DNA of 53,124 bases from an uncultured Allobaculum sp. (GCA_910577085.1 CAJTLE010000006.1:1-53124); one strand, 5' to 3'; shown: positions 1-8,811, numbered from the stretch's first letter. The notes: generated by a model from the sequence alone, not told the origin. Numbers and translations: made by a program.

Positions 1-394
1 ACGTCCATACAGATGCCTGGACAAAAGGCGAAAAGACTGTCAATAGATAACGTTAAAAATAAAACACGTATTTTTCTTTTTTTAGTGCGGCCTTTTTTCC
101 AGATTGATTGAAACTGGCTGCTCTAAAATTTCTTTCTGAAAGGCAGACCTGCCAAGAAGCATTAAGTTAATAATTCCTTAATAATCAGTTAATAATTTGT
201 TCAAATTCATCCTAAACTTTATGAGAGCCCTCTTGTAGATTTGTATTGAATATCTGCATATCTTGTATGGACCTGCATCTGGAGTTAGTGGTCCTGATCC
301 TTGTCAGGATGGCGATTCGGACAGGTTTGACAGAGAAGATTTTCCAGAACAGATTAAGAATTCTGCATTACATTTTGATTTGAAAGGGAATGAA
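1..394. other. Intergenic region upstream of the GPH transporter
   Basis: No gene is supported here. A TTG-initiated extension of the transporter frame begins at 263 but lacks a ribosome site and conserved sequence. The notable element is three identical TTAATAAT octamers at 167-174, 178-185 and 189-196, exactly 11 bp apart, described separately. A T-rich run lies at about 70-84. I could not assign a convincing promoter. Confidence 0.5.
167..196. promoter_or_regulatory. Three TTAATAAT boxes with 11-bp period
   Basis: Three exact TTAATAAT copies start at 167, 178 and 189, so each lies one DNA helical turn from the next, about 200 bp before the transporter start. Same-face repeats of this kind are typical of operator arrays for regulators that bind side by side. 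That reading is inference; the A+T-rich motif could also be a curved-DNA or UP-like element. Confidence 0.4.
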
Positions 395-1765
395 ATGAAA
401 TCCACTACGACAACAACAGTCTCAAGCCAGACTGTTTCGAAAAAGGAATATCTTGGATATTTCTCTTATGGCTTTGGCCAGTGCTTTTCCTATGGCTTGC
501 TGGGAAGCTTTATCCTCTTCTTCTATACGGACATCCTGGGTATTTCGGCGATTGCGGCTTCAACAATCTTTCTGATTGCCCGCGTATGGGATGCGGTTAA
601 TGATCCGATGGTCGCCGGGTTCATGGATACCCGGCGGACCAAAACGGGGAAGTTTAAAGGGTATCTGAAATTTGCACCATTATTTGTGGTCATCTCCACC
701 ATTCTGTGCTTCTTCGCTCCAGATCTGGAAATGCACTGGAAAGTTCTCTATGCGGCAATCACCTACATCCTGTGGGGAACCGTCTACACTGTTTCTGATA
801 TTCCATTCTGGTCGATCTCAGCTGTCATTTCTGATGATCCACAACGCCGGACCAATCTAGTTACTGCTGCGAACCTGGGTGTCTTTGCGGGAATTGGTAT
901 GGTTGGATCGCTGGTGCCATTGTTAGTGGGTGTCTTTGGACAGAATTCGCTGGCTGACGGATACTTCTGGGCGGTTGTGGTCATCATGGTTGTAGGCTAT
1001 GGCTTTATGATGTTTGGTCATTCCACCATTAAAGAACGCGTGGAACCAGCAGCCGGTGAAAAAGTATCAATGAGAGATGTCTTTAAGAACCTGCTCGTCA
1101 ACCGCCATCTGTTCAAGATGCTGGCGATCTTCTTTCTGAACCTGTTCATGAACATCGTGAACGGAATTATAATTTACTTCTTCATCTACAACATGGGCAA
1201 TGAAAACCTGATGAGTATTTATGGTCTGATGGGAACCTTTGCGGCTCTTGGCTTCTTCCTGATTCCAGCTCTCACACGCAAGTTCCGTAAAAAAGATCTG
1301 TTGACTGGCATCATTCTGGCTGACATTGCAGTCCGCATTGTGTTCTTCATGATGGGATACGAGAATGTAGGCATGTTATTGTTGATGCTCATGCTCACAC
1401 AGCTGTTCCATGCTTCATTAGGACCAGTCATGTCTTCCATGATTGCGGAGACCATCGAATACTCCGAAGTTAAAACCGGCAGACGCTGCGAAGCAATCAC
1501 ATTCTCTGGTCAGACCTTCATGGGAAAACTTTCCGCTGCGATTGCCGGCAGTTTAACCGGACTGATTCTGGTTTTCATCGGGTATGTGCCTGAAGCGGCG
1601 GTTCAGTCTGAACAGACTCTGCAGGGATTGTTCATGGTTGTTTCCTTACTTCCAGTTCTTGGTGGCGTGATCCGTCTGGTGATTCTGAAGTACTATACCT
1701 ATACGGAAGAATGTTACAAAAAAGACCTGGAAATCCTGGCACAAAGACGCCTGGCGGCTCAATAA
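395..1765 (+). CDS. GPH/MFS-type sugar:cation symporter
   Basis: A polytopic inner-membrane transporter of 456 residues, the usual length of the glycoside-pentoside-hexuronide (GPH) symporter family. The N-terminus carries the family pattern: a YFSYGFGQ segment, then a first helix, then an RVWDAVNDPMVAGFMD stretch that matches the conserved GPH motif containing the cation-site aspartate. About twelve hydrophobic segments can be followed. The start at 395 is chosen because AAAGGGAA lies just upstream and the family N-terminus begins there; an in-frame TTG at 263 would add 44 non-conserved residues. The gene stands alone, so the substrate (a glycoside, pentose or hexuronide) cannot be read from its neighbours. 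A strong terminator follows. Confidence 0.88.
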   Translation: MKSTTTTTVSSQTVSKKEYLGYFSYGFGQCFSYGLLGSFILFFYTDILGISAIAASTIFLIARVWDAVNDPMVAGFMDTRRTKTGKFKGYLKFAPLFVVISTILCFFAPDLEMHWKVLYAAITYILWGTVYTVSDIPFWSISAVISDDPQRRTNLVTAANLGVFAGIGMVGSLVPLLVGVFGQNSLADGYFWAVVVIMVVGYGFMMFGHSTIKERVEPAAGEKVSMRDVFKNLLVNRHLFKMLAIFFLNLFMNIVNGIIIYFFIYNMGNENLMSIYGLMGTFAALGFFLIPALTRKFRKKDLLTGIILADIAVRIVFFMMGYENVGMLLLMLMLTQLFHASLGPVMSSMIAETIEYSEVKTGRRCEAITFSGQTFMGKLSAAIAGSLTGLILVFIGYVPEAAVQSEQTLQGLFMVVSLLPVLGGVIRLVILKYYTYTEECYKKDLEILAQRRLAAQ

Positions 1766-1793
1766 TTGGTTGATATTTCTGAACGTTTTTATC

Positions 1794-1823
1794 ATCCGGA
1801 TCTGTGAAAGGTCCGGATTTTTT
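1794..1823 (+). terminator. Intrinsic terminator after the GPH transporter
   Basis: ATCCGGATC and GGTCCGGAT form a nine-pair stem with one G-T wobble, followed by six T residues. It lies 28 bp after the transporter stop. The rest of the 1766-2115 gap holds no supported gene; an 88-codon open frame running across the terminator lacks a ribosome site and looks spurious. Confidence 0.85.
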
Positions 1824-2115
1824 CGTTTCCGATACAGATCTTCGGTACAGATATGAGACATGGGCAGCCGTCGATTCGAAATCAATTGCCATGGGGATGA
1901 AGGATGTGGATTTCGTTTCGGCTGATCAGAATCTCTTTAAAGAAATTGGAAATAAGGGGACAACCATCACCGAGCAGTTGAAAAATGGGCGATATGTAAA
2001 AGAAAACAAATATTCCTTCTCGGGCAAAGGAACAAAGAGGGATGAGGGCTCTCCGTATAATGAAGACTAGAAAACAGGCAATACAGGCAACACCTTCAGA
2101 AAGGGAGTTAATACA

Positions 2116-3162
2116 ATGAAAAATATTTTTAAGTCTTCTGGTGCACTGCTGCTTTGTGCAGCCCTTCTGGCCGGATGCTCTGGCACAACGACCACAAGTT
2201 CTCAAAAGACCTCCGATTCTTCAACAGCTTCTGTCGCTTCCAGCGAGAAGACCAGTGATAAAACGTCTTCAGCAGCAGATTCAACCAACAAATCCCTGCT
2301 TGATCAGCTGGTTGCCGCAAGTGATTCTGATGAAGATGCGCAGAAAGTCTGGATGGAGATTTTCCAGAACACAGTCGATGCTTACGATGGCAAGCTCGAA
2401 ACAGAAGGAGATGGAGAGCTGTATGCCTACCAGACCGATGGAGATACCAGCTTCGTTGATGCCAATATCCTTTATAAAAACGGCCGTAAGTCTGGCATCC
2501 TGACGACTCCGGAAGAAATTCTGAGTGCCGATTTGATGGACGATGATGATTCCTATAACAAGATGCTTTATGGTACAGGTCTTTTCTCTTCTATCCGCAA
2601 GGATGGTTCAACCAGTGCAGCTGTAACTTTAACCAGCACCTCAGACGATCGTCTGGTCGGCAAAATTGCCGGGATCGTTGAGAATTCCTATTCCAAAGAT
2701 ACTTTTGCAGCCGAGAACCTGAAAGATGTCGTGATTAACTGTGGATATCGCCGGGCAGTGGATCCAATTGCGAATGCTTCACTTTACGATTTTGATCTGA
2801 CCAGCCAGACAGATGGCTATGAGCTGAAACTGAAGATCAAAAATCTGGATGATTTCCTGGCCCAGGCATCAACCTTAACTGTTTCAACCGATGGACCATC
2901 CCTGCTGCTCAATGAAGTCACCGAAGAAAACTTTGTCTTCAAATTCGATAAGAATGGCGTTCTCAAGAGTGTAGGCAACAATATCTTCCATGCGATCTAT
3001 ACGCTGCAGGATAAAGAATATGTCAATGTCCGCAACATCACCGAAATTGAATCCCTGGATGATGTCGATGATTTCCAGCAGATTGTTGGCAGCTTCATGT
3101 CTGAAGTTGAAGACAAGAAACTGACAGAAGGTTCCGATTTCGATATTGAAGACTGGGAATAA
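2116..3162 (+). CDS. Secreted lipoprotein, unknown function
   Basis: A 348-residue protein with a clear type II signal peptide: lysine-containing N-terminus, hydrophobic core and the lipobox L18-A19-G20-C21. It should be exported and lipid-anchored to the outer face of the membrane at Cys21. A Ser/Thr/Lys-rich linker (about 22-60) follows, as in many Gram-positive lipoproteins. The remaining mixed alpha/beta region is acidic and I recognise no family; the layout loosely resembles LppX/DUF-type lipoproteins, but that is a guess. AAGGGAG precedes the ATG. It is flanked by terminators on both sides and so is probably monocistronic. Confidence 0.8.
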   Translation: MKNIFKSSGALLLCAALLAGCSGTTTTSSQKTSDSSTASVASSEKTSDKTSSAADSTNKSLLDQLVAASDSDEDAQKVWMEIFQNTVDAYDGKLETEGDGELYAYQTDGDTSFVDANILYKNGRKSGILTTPEEILSADLMDDDDSYNKMLYGTGLFSSIRKDGSTSAAVTLTSTSDDRLVGKIAGIVENSYSKDTFAAENLKDVVINCGYRRAVDPIANASLYDFDLTSQTDGYELKLKIKNLDDFLAQASTLTVSTDGPSLLLNEVTEENFVFKFDKNGVLKSVGNNIFHAIYTLQDKEYVNVRNITEIESLDDVDDFQQIVGSFMSEVEDKKLTEGSDFDIEDWE

Positions 3163-3675
3163 TCAAATTCTGGTCTGCCTTCTCTGATTCATTTTGCTTT
3201 TTCTGATTTAGATCAAACGACTCTATACCTGCAGCCGGGTTTGGATAAATGATTGTCTGAACCCGGCTTTTCTTCATGGTCTTTCCGGTTTCATTGAAAA
3301 GAAAAGAAAGCCCGATCTGAAAGGAAAATCATGGCGGTGAAGATCAGTTCATTTGATATACGGATTCAACTCCTGCGGTATAGTTAAGTAAGAAACCAAA
3401 GAAACTGGTTCAGTTTATACCTGTAGAGAATCAGTCCTGGCGCTTTTCGTCAGCGGACTTTTCGCCCGGCACTTTTTGGGATACTCAAAAAACCAATGTA
3501 TGGTTTCGAATGAGATTTGTAAGGGATTCAATTAGAAGGCTTAAAATCTGCTAGGTCCCATAACGAAAACGCTTATACTAGGTTCTAAATCGTTTCTTAA
3601 CCCATTAAAATAGGAGACTGACGGAAGAACCATTCAGGACAATGGTTTGATACAGCAGAAAGAGTGAATATAAAC
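3163..3675. other. Long intergenic region with RNA-like hairpins
   Basis: About 510 bp without a gene. It begins with the terminator of the lipoprotein. Further on, GGTATA (from 3376) pairs with TATACC (to 3422) around an inner AACCA/TGGTT stem, and AGTCC...GGACT closes a GC-rich hairpin at about 3431-3459 followed by TTTTCG. A TATACT hexamer near 3575 could be a -10 element for the HD gene but has no clear -35 partner. The hairpins suggest a short structured RNA or leader; I recognise no known riboswitch class. Confidence 0.4.
3234..3273 (+). terminator. Intrinsic terminator after the lipoprotein
   Basis: GCCGGGTT at 3234-3241 pairs perfectly with AACCCGGC at 3260-3267 and is followed by TTTTCTT. 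It lies about 70 bp downstream of the lipoprotein stop. Confidence 0.85.
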
Positions 3676-4464
3676 ATGTCTGAAACAAAGGAAGAAAAGC
3701 TGTTTACAGAATATGTCCGCAACTACAATCCAGACGATTCTCAGATCCGCCTGAAAATCGTGCACACCTGGAAAGTTGTACAGGCGGCCGATGAGATCGC
3801 AAAGTCTCTGGACCTCAATCCCGAACAAAAGCGTCTGGTTCATCTGGCTGCTCTTTTTCATGATATCGGCCGCTTTGAACAAGTACGCCGCTATCATACG
3901 TTCCATGATGCCAAGAGTGTCGATCATGCAGCATTAGGTGCTGAAATTTTACAGCAGGAAAACTTTCTGGACGATCTGACTGAAGAAGAGCGTGCGCAGG
4001 TCATCGAGGCAGTCCGGGTTCATTCCCGTTTCCAGATTCCAGAGGAAGATGAAGGATTTCAGCGGACTTTGGATCAGATTGTCCGGGATGCAGACAAAAT
4101 CGATATTTTCCGTGTCAGTGCAACTGAAGATCCAAAAGATACCTCGGGCGCTACGCTGGAAACGATTGATCAGGACCGGATCAGTCCGCTTGTGTACGAA
4201 GCGATACTCCAGAATCGCAGTGTGCTTCGTAAAGACAGACAAAGTCATCTGGACTTCTGGATCTCCTTTCTTGGCTTCATCTGTGATCTGAACTTTCCGG
4301 CTTCATCCAGAATGGTTTTAGAGCAGAAGAACTGGAATACCCCCTTACAGACCATGCTGGATACCCACCAGATCACCGATCCACTCACCCGAAACCAGAT
4401 TGAAGAACTGCTGGCCGCAGCCAGAAAGCAGCTGGAAACAAAAAGTCAGGAAAAGACGCTGTAA
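3676..4464 (+). CDS. HD-domain phosphohydrolase
   Basis: A 262-residue cytoplasmic protein with the metal-dependent HD phosphohydrolase signature: His30 in KIVHTW, the paired His62-Asp63 in ALFHDIGRF, a further His in the following helix (HTFHDAKSVDHAALG) and an Asp in VRDADKIDIF. These four positions build the usual metal site. The substrate is unknown; such stand-alone HD proteins act on nucleotides or related phosphoesters. A GTG four codons upstream (3664) is possible, but the ATG at 3676 has better purine-rich spacing. A weak hairpin (TCAGTTCT...AGAACTGA, 4482-4504) follows, so read-through into the Cof phosphatase and thyA-folA is plausible. Confidence 0.82.
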   Translation: MSETKEEKLFTEYVRNYNPDDSQIRLKIVHTWKVVQAADEIAKSLDLNPEQKRLVHLAALFHDIGRFEQVRRYHTFHDAKSVDHAALGAEILQQENFLDDLTEEERAQVIEAVRVHSRFQIPEEDEGFQRTLDQIVRDADKIDIFRVSATEDPKDTSGATLETIDQDRISPLVYEAILQNRSVLRKDRQSHLDFWISFLGFICDLNFPASSRMVLEQKNWNTPLQTMLDTHQITDPLTRNQIEELLAAARKQLETKSQEKTL

Positions 4465-4576
4465 CTCTGACCAAATACGAGTCAGTTCTTTGGATCAGAA
4501 CTGATTTATCGCACAAAAACTGAACCAAAATCAACAAACAAAATTAAAAACCAAAGAAGAAGGAAGGCGCAGATCT

Positions 4577-5422
4577 ATGAAACCTGTAACACTCGTAGCC
4601 ACTGATTTAGATGGCACATTATTAAACAGTGAAAAGAAAGTCTCAGAAAAAAACAAAGAAGCCATTCGCCGCTTGAAAGAACACGGCATTCTGTTTGGTG
4701 TTGTTTCCGGCCGTCCGGTTGAAAGCGGACTGATCCTTTGTAAAGGATGGGGTCTGGAAGATTCCATCAGCTTTTTAATCGGCATGAATGGCGGTGTGCT
4801 GTATGATACCCGCCGTAAAGAAAAAGAAACGTATTCCGTTCTGCCTGGTCATCTGATCTGGCAGGTCATTGAAAACTATCGTGGTATGCCGGACCTGCAC
4901 TTTGAAGTGATGGTCGGCAACAAGCGCTATGTCGAATACTCCACACCAGAAACGCTCGCCAGTGCCGAACTGTATGGGGAAGAAGAAATTATTGTTGACC
5001 TCAAAGAATTCCTGTCCAACCGCAACGTCAACAAGCTGATTATCCGTTCCAAGCCTGAAGACCAGCCAAAAGTCGCTGAAATTGCTAAATCTATCAATCT
5101 GCCAGGCATCAAAGGCATGACAACGAGTGATGTGCTGTATGAATTTGTTGATCCAGATATCAATAAGGGCTTCGGCATCCAGAAAATCTGTGACCACTTC
5201 GGCCTGAATCTGGACAACATCGTTGCGTTTGGCGATGAAGCCAATGATATGGAAATGTTAATGGTTTCTGGAACCGGTGTCGCCATGAAAAATGCGCTGC
5301 CTTCTGTTAAAGCCATTTCTGATGTTGTCAGTGACTATACCAATGATGAAGATGCCCTGGCTCACTATATTGATGAAGTCATTCTTCCTGCCCATCCAGA
5401 TAGAATCGAGAAGACTGCTTAA
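4577..5422 (+). CDS. Cof-type HAD-IIB phosphatase
   Basis: A 281-residue cytoplasmic hydrolase of the haloacid dehalogenase superfamily, Cof/YidA subgroup. Motif I is D10-L-D12-G-T with the nucleophile Asp10, motif II is the SGRP segment, and motif IV is GDEAND near residues 219-224, which holds Mg. The C2 cap between about 85 and 190 marks class IIB. These enzymes dephosphorylate sugar phosphates, FMN or similar metabolites with broad specificity. The start has GGAAGG upstream. Its stop codon TAA overlaps the thyA start (TAATG), so the two genes are translationally coupled. The pairing with thyA may be simple operon packing; a role in folate or nucleotide metabolism is not shown. Confidence 0.9.
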   Translation: MKPVTLVATDLDGTLLNSEKKVSEKNKEAIRRLKEHGILFGVVSGRPVESGLILCKGWGLEDSISFLIGMNGGVLYDTRRKEKETYSVLPGHLIWQVIENYRGMPDLHFEVMVGNKRYVEYSTPETLASAELYGEEEIIVDLKEFLSNRNVNKLIIRSKPEDQPKVAEIAKSINLPGIKGMTTSDVLYEFVDPDINKGFGIQKICDHFGLNLDNIVAFGDEANDMEMLMVSGTGVAMKNALPSVKAISDVVSDYTNDEDALAHYIDEVILPAHPDRIEKTA

Positions 5423-6294
5423 TGGCTAAGTGGGATGATCTCTATTGCTCCCTGTGCGAGCGGATTTTAAATGAAGGAACTCGCGTATCCAACCGCACTG
5501 GAGTAGATACAATCAAACTGCCTTTTGCGCATTTCACTCTGGATGTCGGTAAGGAATTTCCGATTCTGACCACCAAGCAGCTGTTTATCCGGCAGGCGGT
5601 TCTGGAAATGTTATGGATCTACCAGGTACAAAGCAACGATGTTCGCTGGCTGCAGGAGAGAAATGTTCACATCTGGGATGAATGGGAACTGGATGACAAC
5701 GGCGACTGGAAAGATATCAAAACCGGCAAAGTCCTCCGTCACTTTGATCCGGCAATGGCCCATACCATTGGGACAGCCTATGGCTATGTCGTTCGCAAGT
5801 ATCATCTGATCGACAAACTGATTCAGTCCATCAAGGAAACCCCGGAAGACCGTCGACGTGTCCTTTCCCTATGGCAGGAAGCCGAGATGGAAACAGCCGT
5901 CCTGCCAAGCTGTGTATGGAGCAGTGAATGGGATGTAACCGATGGCAAGCTGAATTTACTCGTCCATCAGCGCTCTTGCGATGTGCCCTTAGGACTGCCA
6001 TTTAACGTTACCCAGTATGCCGTTCTGCTTTGCATGATCGCTCAGGTGACCGGTCTTGAGCCGGGAATTCTGGACTGGTCCATCAAAGATGCCCATATTT
6101 ACGTCAACCAGATTGATGGCATCAAAGAACAGCTGGAGCGCTGGCATACCCAAGGGTCACTGCCGGCCCCAAAACTCTGGCTGAACCCGGAAATCAAGAA
6201 TTTCTACGATTTCGATTCTTCAAGCAAATTGAACGATATCAAGCTGGAAAATTACCAGCATATGGGAAAAATCAGTTTCCCGATCACTCAATAA
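5422..6294 (+). CDS. thyA: Thymidylate synthase (ThyA)
   Basis: Converts dUMP and methylene-tetrahydrofolate to dTMP and dihydrofolate. The 290-residue protein holds the catalytic Cys164 in LPSCVW, the dUMP-binding QRSCDVPLGLPFNV segment and DAHIYVNQ. The usual residue after the cysteine is His; here it is Val, as in the Bacillus subtilis ThyA type with its PCV sequence, so the gene belongs to that less common sub-class. Its product dihydrofolate is the substrate of the next gene, folA, 69 bp downstream. It overlaps the preceding phosphatase gene by one base. No ribosome site of its own is strong, in line with coupled translation. Confidence 0.96.
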   Translation: MAKWDDLYCSLCERILNEGTRVSNRTGVDTIKLPFAHFTLDVGKEFPILTTKQLFIRQAVLEMLWIYQVQSNDVRWLQERNVHIWDEWELDDNGDWKDIKTGKVLRHFDPAMAHTIGTAYGYVVRKYHLIDKLIQSIKETPEDRRRVLSLWQEAEMETAVLPSCVWSSEWDVTDGKLNLLVHQRSCDVPLGLPFNVTQYAVLLCMIAQVTGLEPGILDWSIKDAHIYVNQIDGIKEQLERWHTQGSLPAPKLWLNPEIKNFYDFDSSSKLNDIKLENYQHMGKISFPITQ

Positions 6295-6310
6295 CAAATC
6301 TGCGCTTCAT

Positions 6311-6344
6311 CAGGCAGGCTGTACAATTCAGCCTGCCTGATTTG
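6311..6344 (+). promoter_or_regulatory. 11-bp perfect hairpin just before the folA ribosome site
   Basis: CAGGCAGGCTG (6311-6321) pairs perfectly with CAGCCTGCCTG (6329-6339) around a seven-base loop. Only a weak T-run (ATTTG) follows, and the folA ribosome site AAAAGGAG begins about ten bases later. It could be a partial terminator or attenuator lowering folA expression relative to thyA, or an mRNA processing or stability element. Which it is cannot be told from sequence. Confidence 0.6.
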
Positions 6345-6363
6345 TATGAAAAGGAGTCACTCT

Positions 6364-6891
6364 ATGAAACTTGCCATGATTGCCGCAATCGGTGCCCACA
6401 ATCAGCTGGGGTTAAATGGCGATATGCCCTGGAAACGATCGCTTTCCAGTGATCTGAAGTTTTTCAGAAAGACAACCGCCCACCATCCAATGGTCATGGG
6501 CCGCAAAACCTTTGAAAGCCTGCCCGGACTTCTGCCGGGTCGGGAACATTTAGTCATTACTTCATCCAACCTTCCTGCCCAAGAGCATTTACAGACCTAT
6601 CCGGATCTGGAGTCTTTCCTGCAAGCCTGGAAAGACAGCGACCAGACCGTCTATGTCATTGGCGGGGGAAGCATCTACCGACAGTTTTTACCGTATGCCG
6701 ATGAGCTGATTCTCACGCAAATTGATTCGGATTTTGACGCTGATACCTGGTTCCCACAATTTGATGCCAGTCAATATGATCAGACTCTTCTGGATACGGT
6801 TGAAGAAAATGGCTATACGTATCGCCATATTCGCTATCGCAGAAAACCGGAAGATCACGCTGAAAATTTGGCCGAAGATCAAGCCCGCTGA
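6364..6891 (+). CDS. folA: Dihydrofolate reductase
   Basis: Reduces dihydrofolate to tetrahydrofolate with NADPH, closing the cycle opened by ThyA. The 175-residue protein has the family landmarks: AAIGAHNQLGLNGDMPW with the substrate-binding acidic position and Trp, MVMGRKTFESL for NADPH binding, VITS, and YVIGGGSIYRQFLPYADEL. The start at 6364 is set by AAAAGGAG eight bases upstream; an ATG at 6346 lies before that site and is not used. The C-terminal dozen residues are hydrophilic and not conserved. The gene ends in a bidirectional terminator shared with the minus-strand gene beyond. Confidence 0.95.
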   Translation: MKLAMIAAIGAHNQLGLNGDMPWKRSLSSDLKFFRKTTAHHPMVMGRKTFESLPGLLPGREHLVITSSNLPAQEHLQTYPDLESFLQAWKDSDQTVYVIGGGSIYRQFLPYADELILTQIDSDFDADTWFPQFDASQYDQTLLDTVEENGYTYRHIRYRRKPEDHAENLAEDQAR

Positions 6892-6944
6892 ATCCGGCAA
6901 GCCTTTTTCTCTTCCTGGATTTCATTCTTATAGTTTTTGAGCAC

Positions 6945-6980
6945 ATAAAAACCGCAGGTTCTGGACTCTGCGGTTTTTAT
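6945..6980. terminator. Bidirectional terminator between folA and the small membrane protein
   Basis: ATAAAAACCGCAG and CTGCGGTTTTTAT form a perfect 13-bp stem with T-runs on both strands. It can stop folA transcripts from the left and the 114-residue protein's transcripts from the right. Confidence 0.9.
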
Positions 6981-7031
6981 CGTTTGATTACGGTCTATTG
7001 AAGAGACTTGTCGCTTGAAGGGAGTAGAAAA

Positions 7032-7376
7032 CTAAGCTCTGCCTTTAATGCGGGACAGTTTCTGGATCATGGCTTTACGCTCTTCTTCCAGTCTGGCTTT
7101 TTCTTTGGCGGCTGCTTTATCGCATTCTTTCTGGATCTTGCGGATCAGAAGAATGATCAGACCGATGGTTCCGGCTGCAAGAGCAGCACAGGCAATAGCA
7201 CCATAGGCAGCTTCTTCGCGTTCTTCACGAACCAGTTCGCGATGATCGTAGTCGAGTGGCACTTTTTTATCGGCCAGACGATCACTTTCAGCAGCCAGCA
7301 GGCGGGAAAGCAGTTCGTTTCTGGCATCGTAATTCATGTTTTTGATTTCGTTTTCAAGATTGGATAATTTGCTCAT
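7032..7376 (-). CDS. Small single-pass membrane protein, unknown
   Basis: A 114-residue protein. Residues 1-56 are charged and helical, 57-78 form one hydrophobic segment, and 79-114 are a basic, coiled-coil-like tail (KAAAKEKARLEEERKAMIQKL). AAGAGG lies seven bases before the ATG, supporting translation. I do not recognise the family. The topology, with two charged helices around one membrane span, fits a small membrane-anchored scaffold or regulator. It sits between folA and pfkA with its own ribosome site and a shared downstream terminator, so it may be transcribed with pfkA about 160 bp upstream or alone. Confidence 0.7.
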   Translation of the reverse strand: MSKLSNLENEIKNMNYDARNELLSRLLAAESDRLADKKVPLDYDHRELVREEREEAAYGAIACAALAAGTIGLIILLIRKIQKECDKAAAKEKARLEEERKAMIQKLSRIKGRA

Positions 7377-7537
7377 ATCAATACCTCTTTATTCAGTCTA
7401 CCTGATCAAAACTGAAATGACCCGATCAAGCCCGTCCAAATGGACAGACCGGTCAAGGTGATGAAATTCCAGTTTCAATCCATTCCCACAGGGGATCACG
7501 ATTGATCAACGGTTGATCAGCGAGCGATCATCAGTGC

Positions 7538-8620
7538 TTATTCATCACCGAAGCTGATGCCAAGCATACGGGCTTCTTTGACGATATTTGAATTTGGATC
7601 GACGAGCTTCAGCTTGCCGGCTGCTTCGGATAATGGAACTTTGACGATTTCACGATTCTTATAGGCAACCATGAAGCCAAATTCACCCTTGCAGGCCATG
7701 CGGCCGCCTTCAGCACCCAGACGGGATGCAAAGACACGGTCATAAGCATCTGGCATACCACCACGCTGTGTGTGGCCTGGGATGGTTACACGCACTTCTT
7801 TACCCGTTGCTTCTTCGATTTCGGCAGCCAGTTTATAGGAAACAGAAGGATAGATGTAGTTCTGCAGTTTCTTCTGATATTCCTTCTTGGACAGTTTCTT
7901 GTCTTCTTCTGAGATTGCACCTTCGGCAACAGCCAGGATCATGAAGCTGCCGCGGTTGTTGGTCTTTTTGCGCTGAACGGTTTTAATAATGGAGTCGAGC
8001 TTGTAGGGGATTTCTGGCAGCAGAATAATGTCTGCGCCGCCGGCAATACCGGCATTTAATGGCAGCCAGCCTGTTTTGTGACCCATAATTTCAACAATGA
8101 AAACACGGCCGTGGCTGGATGCGGTGGTATGAATTTCATCAATTGCACGGGTGGCAATATCAACAGCGGACTGGAATCCGAAGGTCATATCGGTGCCCCA
8201 GAGGTCATTATCGATCGTTTTTGGCATGGAAATGACATTCAGGCCTTCCTGAGACAGACGGTTTGCGGTTTTAATCGAACCGTTTCCGCCTAAAACAAAT
8301 AAGCAGTCCAGACCCAGTTCGTGGTAAGTCTTTTTCATCAGTTCGACTTTGTTATTGCCATACTGATCTGGTTTATCGATTTCCTTAAATGGAACACGAC
8401 TGGTTCCCAGAATTGTTCCGCCGCGGGTGAGAATATCTTCAAAATCACTGCGATGGAGCATGGTGTAACGGGAATACATCAGTCCTTTATAGCCATCCTG
8501 AAAGCCGTAAAATTCGGTTGGTTCTTTGGCGTTGTTCATTGCGGACAGATAGATTGCACGCATTGTCGCATTTAAAGCCTGGCAGTCACCGCCGCTGGTC
8601 AACATTCCGATTCGTAACAT
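7538..8620 (-). CDS. pfkA: 6-phosphofructokinase
   Basis: Phosphorylates fructose 6-phosphate in glycolysis. The start at 8620 follows AAGGAGG; an upstream frame extension to 8695 is not conserved. The 360-residue chain begins with the phosphate-binding GGDCQALN, followed by GGNGS at 111-115 and PKTIDND at 133-139 with the catalytic Asp137. At the position equivalent to E. coli residue 104 there is Gly (Gly114), the ATP-type residue. At the position equivalent to 124 there is Lys (Lys134), often seen in pyrophosphate-linked and some ATP-linked long-chain PFKs. The phosphoryl donor is therefore probably ATP but not certain. It is longer than E. coli PfkA (320). A promoter candidate lies at 8652-8679. 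Confidence 0.92.
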   Translation of the reverse strand: MLRIGMLTSGGDCQALNATMRAIYLSAMNNAKEPTEFYGFQDGYKGLMYSRYTMLHRSDFEDILTRGGTILGTSRVPFKEIDKPDQYGNNKVELMKKTYHELGLDCLFVLGGNGSIKTANRLSQEGLNVISMPKTIDNDLWGTDMTFGFQSAVDIATRAIDEIHTTASSHGRVFIVEIMGHKTGWLPLNAGIAGGADIILLPEIPYKLDSIIKTVQRKKTNNRGSFMILAVAEGAISEEDKKLSKKEYQKKLQNYIYPSVSYKLAAEIEEATGKEVRVTIPGHTQRGGMPDAYDRVFASRLGAEGGRMACKGEFGFMVAYKNREIVKVPLSEAAGKLKLVDPNSNIVKEARMLGISFGDE

Positions 8621-8651
8621 GAATCGTTCCTCCTTGTTCTTACTTGTTTCT

Positions 8652-8679
8652 ATTGTAGTCGGAAACAAAAAGAAACAAA
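8652..8679 (-). promoter_or_regulatory. Candidate pfkA promoter
   Basis: On the minus strand TTTGTT (8674-8679) is followed after 16 bp by TACAAT (8652-8657), about 30 bp before the pfkA ATG. The -10 hexamer is good and the -35 moderate. Confidence 0.5.
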
Positions 8680-8811
8680 TAATAAAAACCACCACGGCCC
8701 ATCAAGAAAAGGAGAAATAAGCAGGGATTGGAAAAAAATGTGTGAAAATTCCAAGTTCCCATTCCAGATACTGGATTTTGTCAGAAGGGGGAGAGCTGGA
8801 CTGGAAATGGG

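Noticed and set aside
1804..2070. 88-codon plus-strand frame between the transporter and the lipoprotein
   Set aside because: It starts inside the transporter terminator and lacks a ribosome site and any known pattern.
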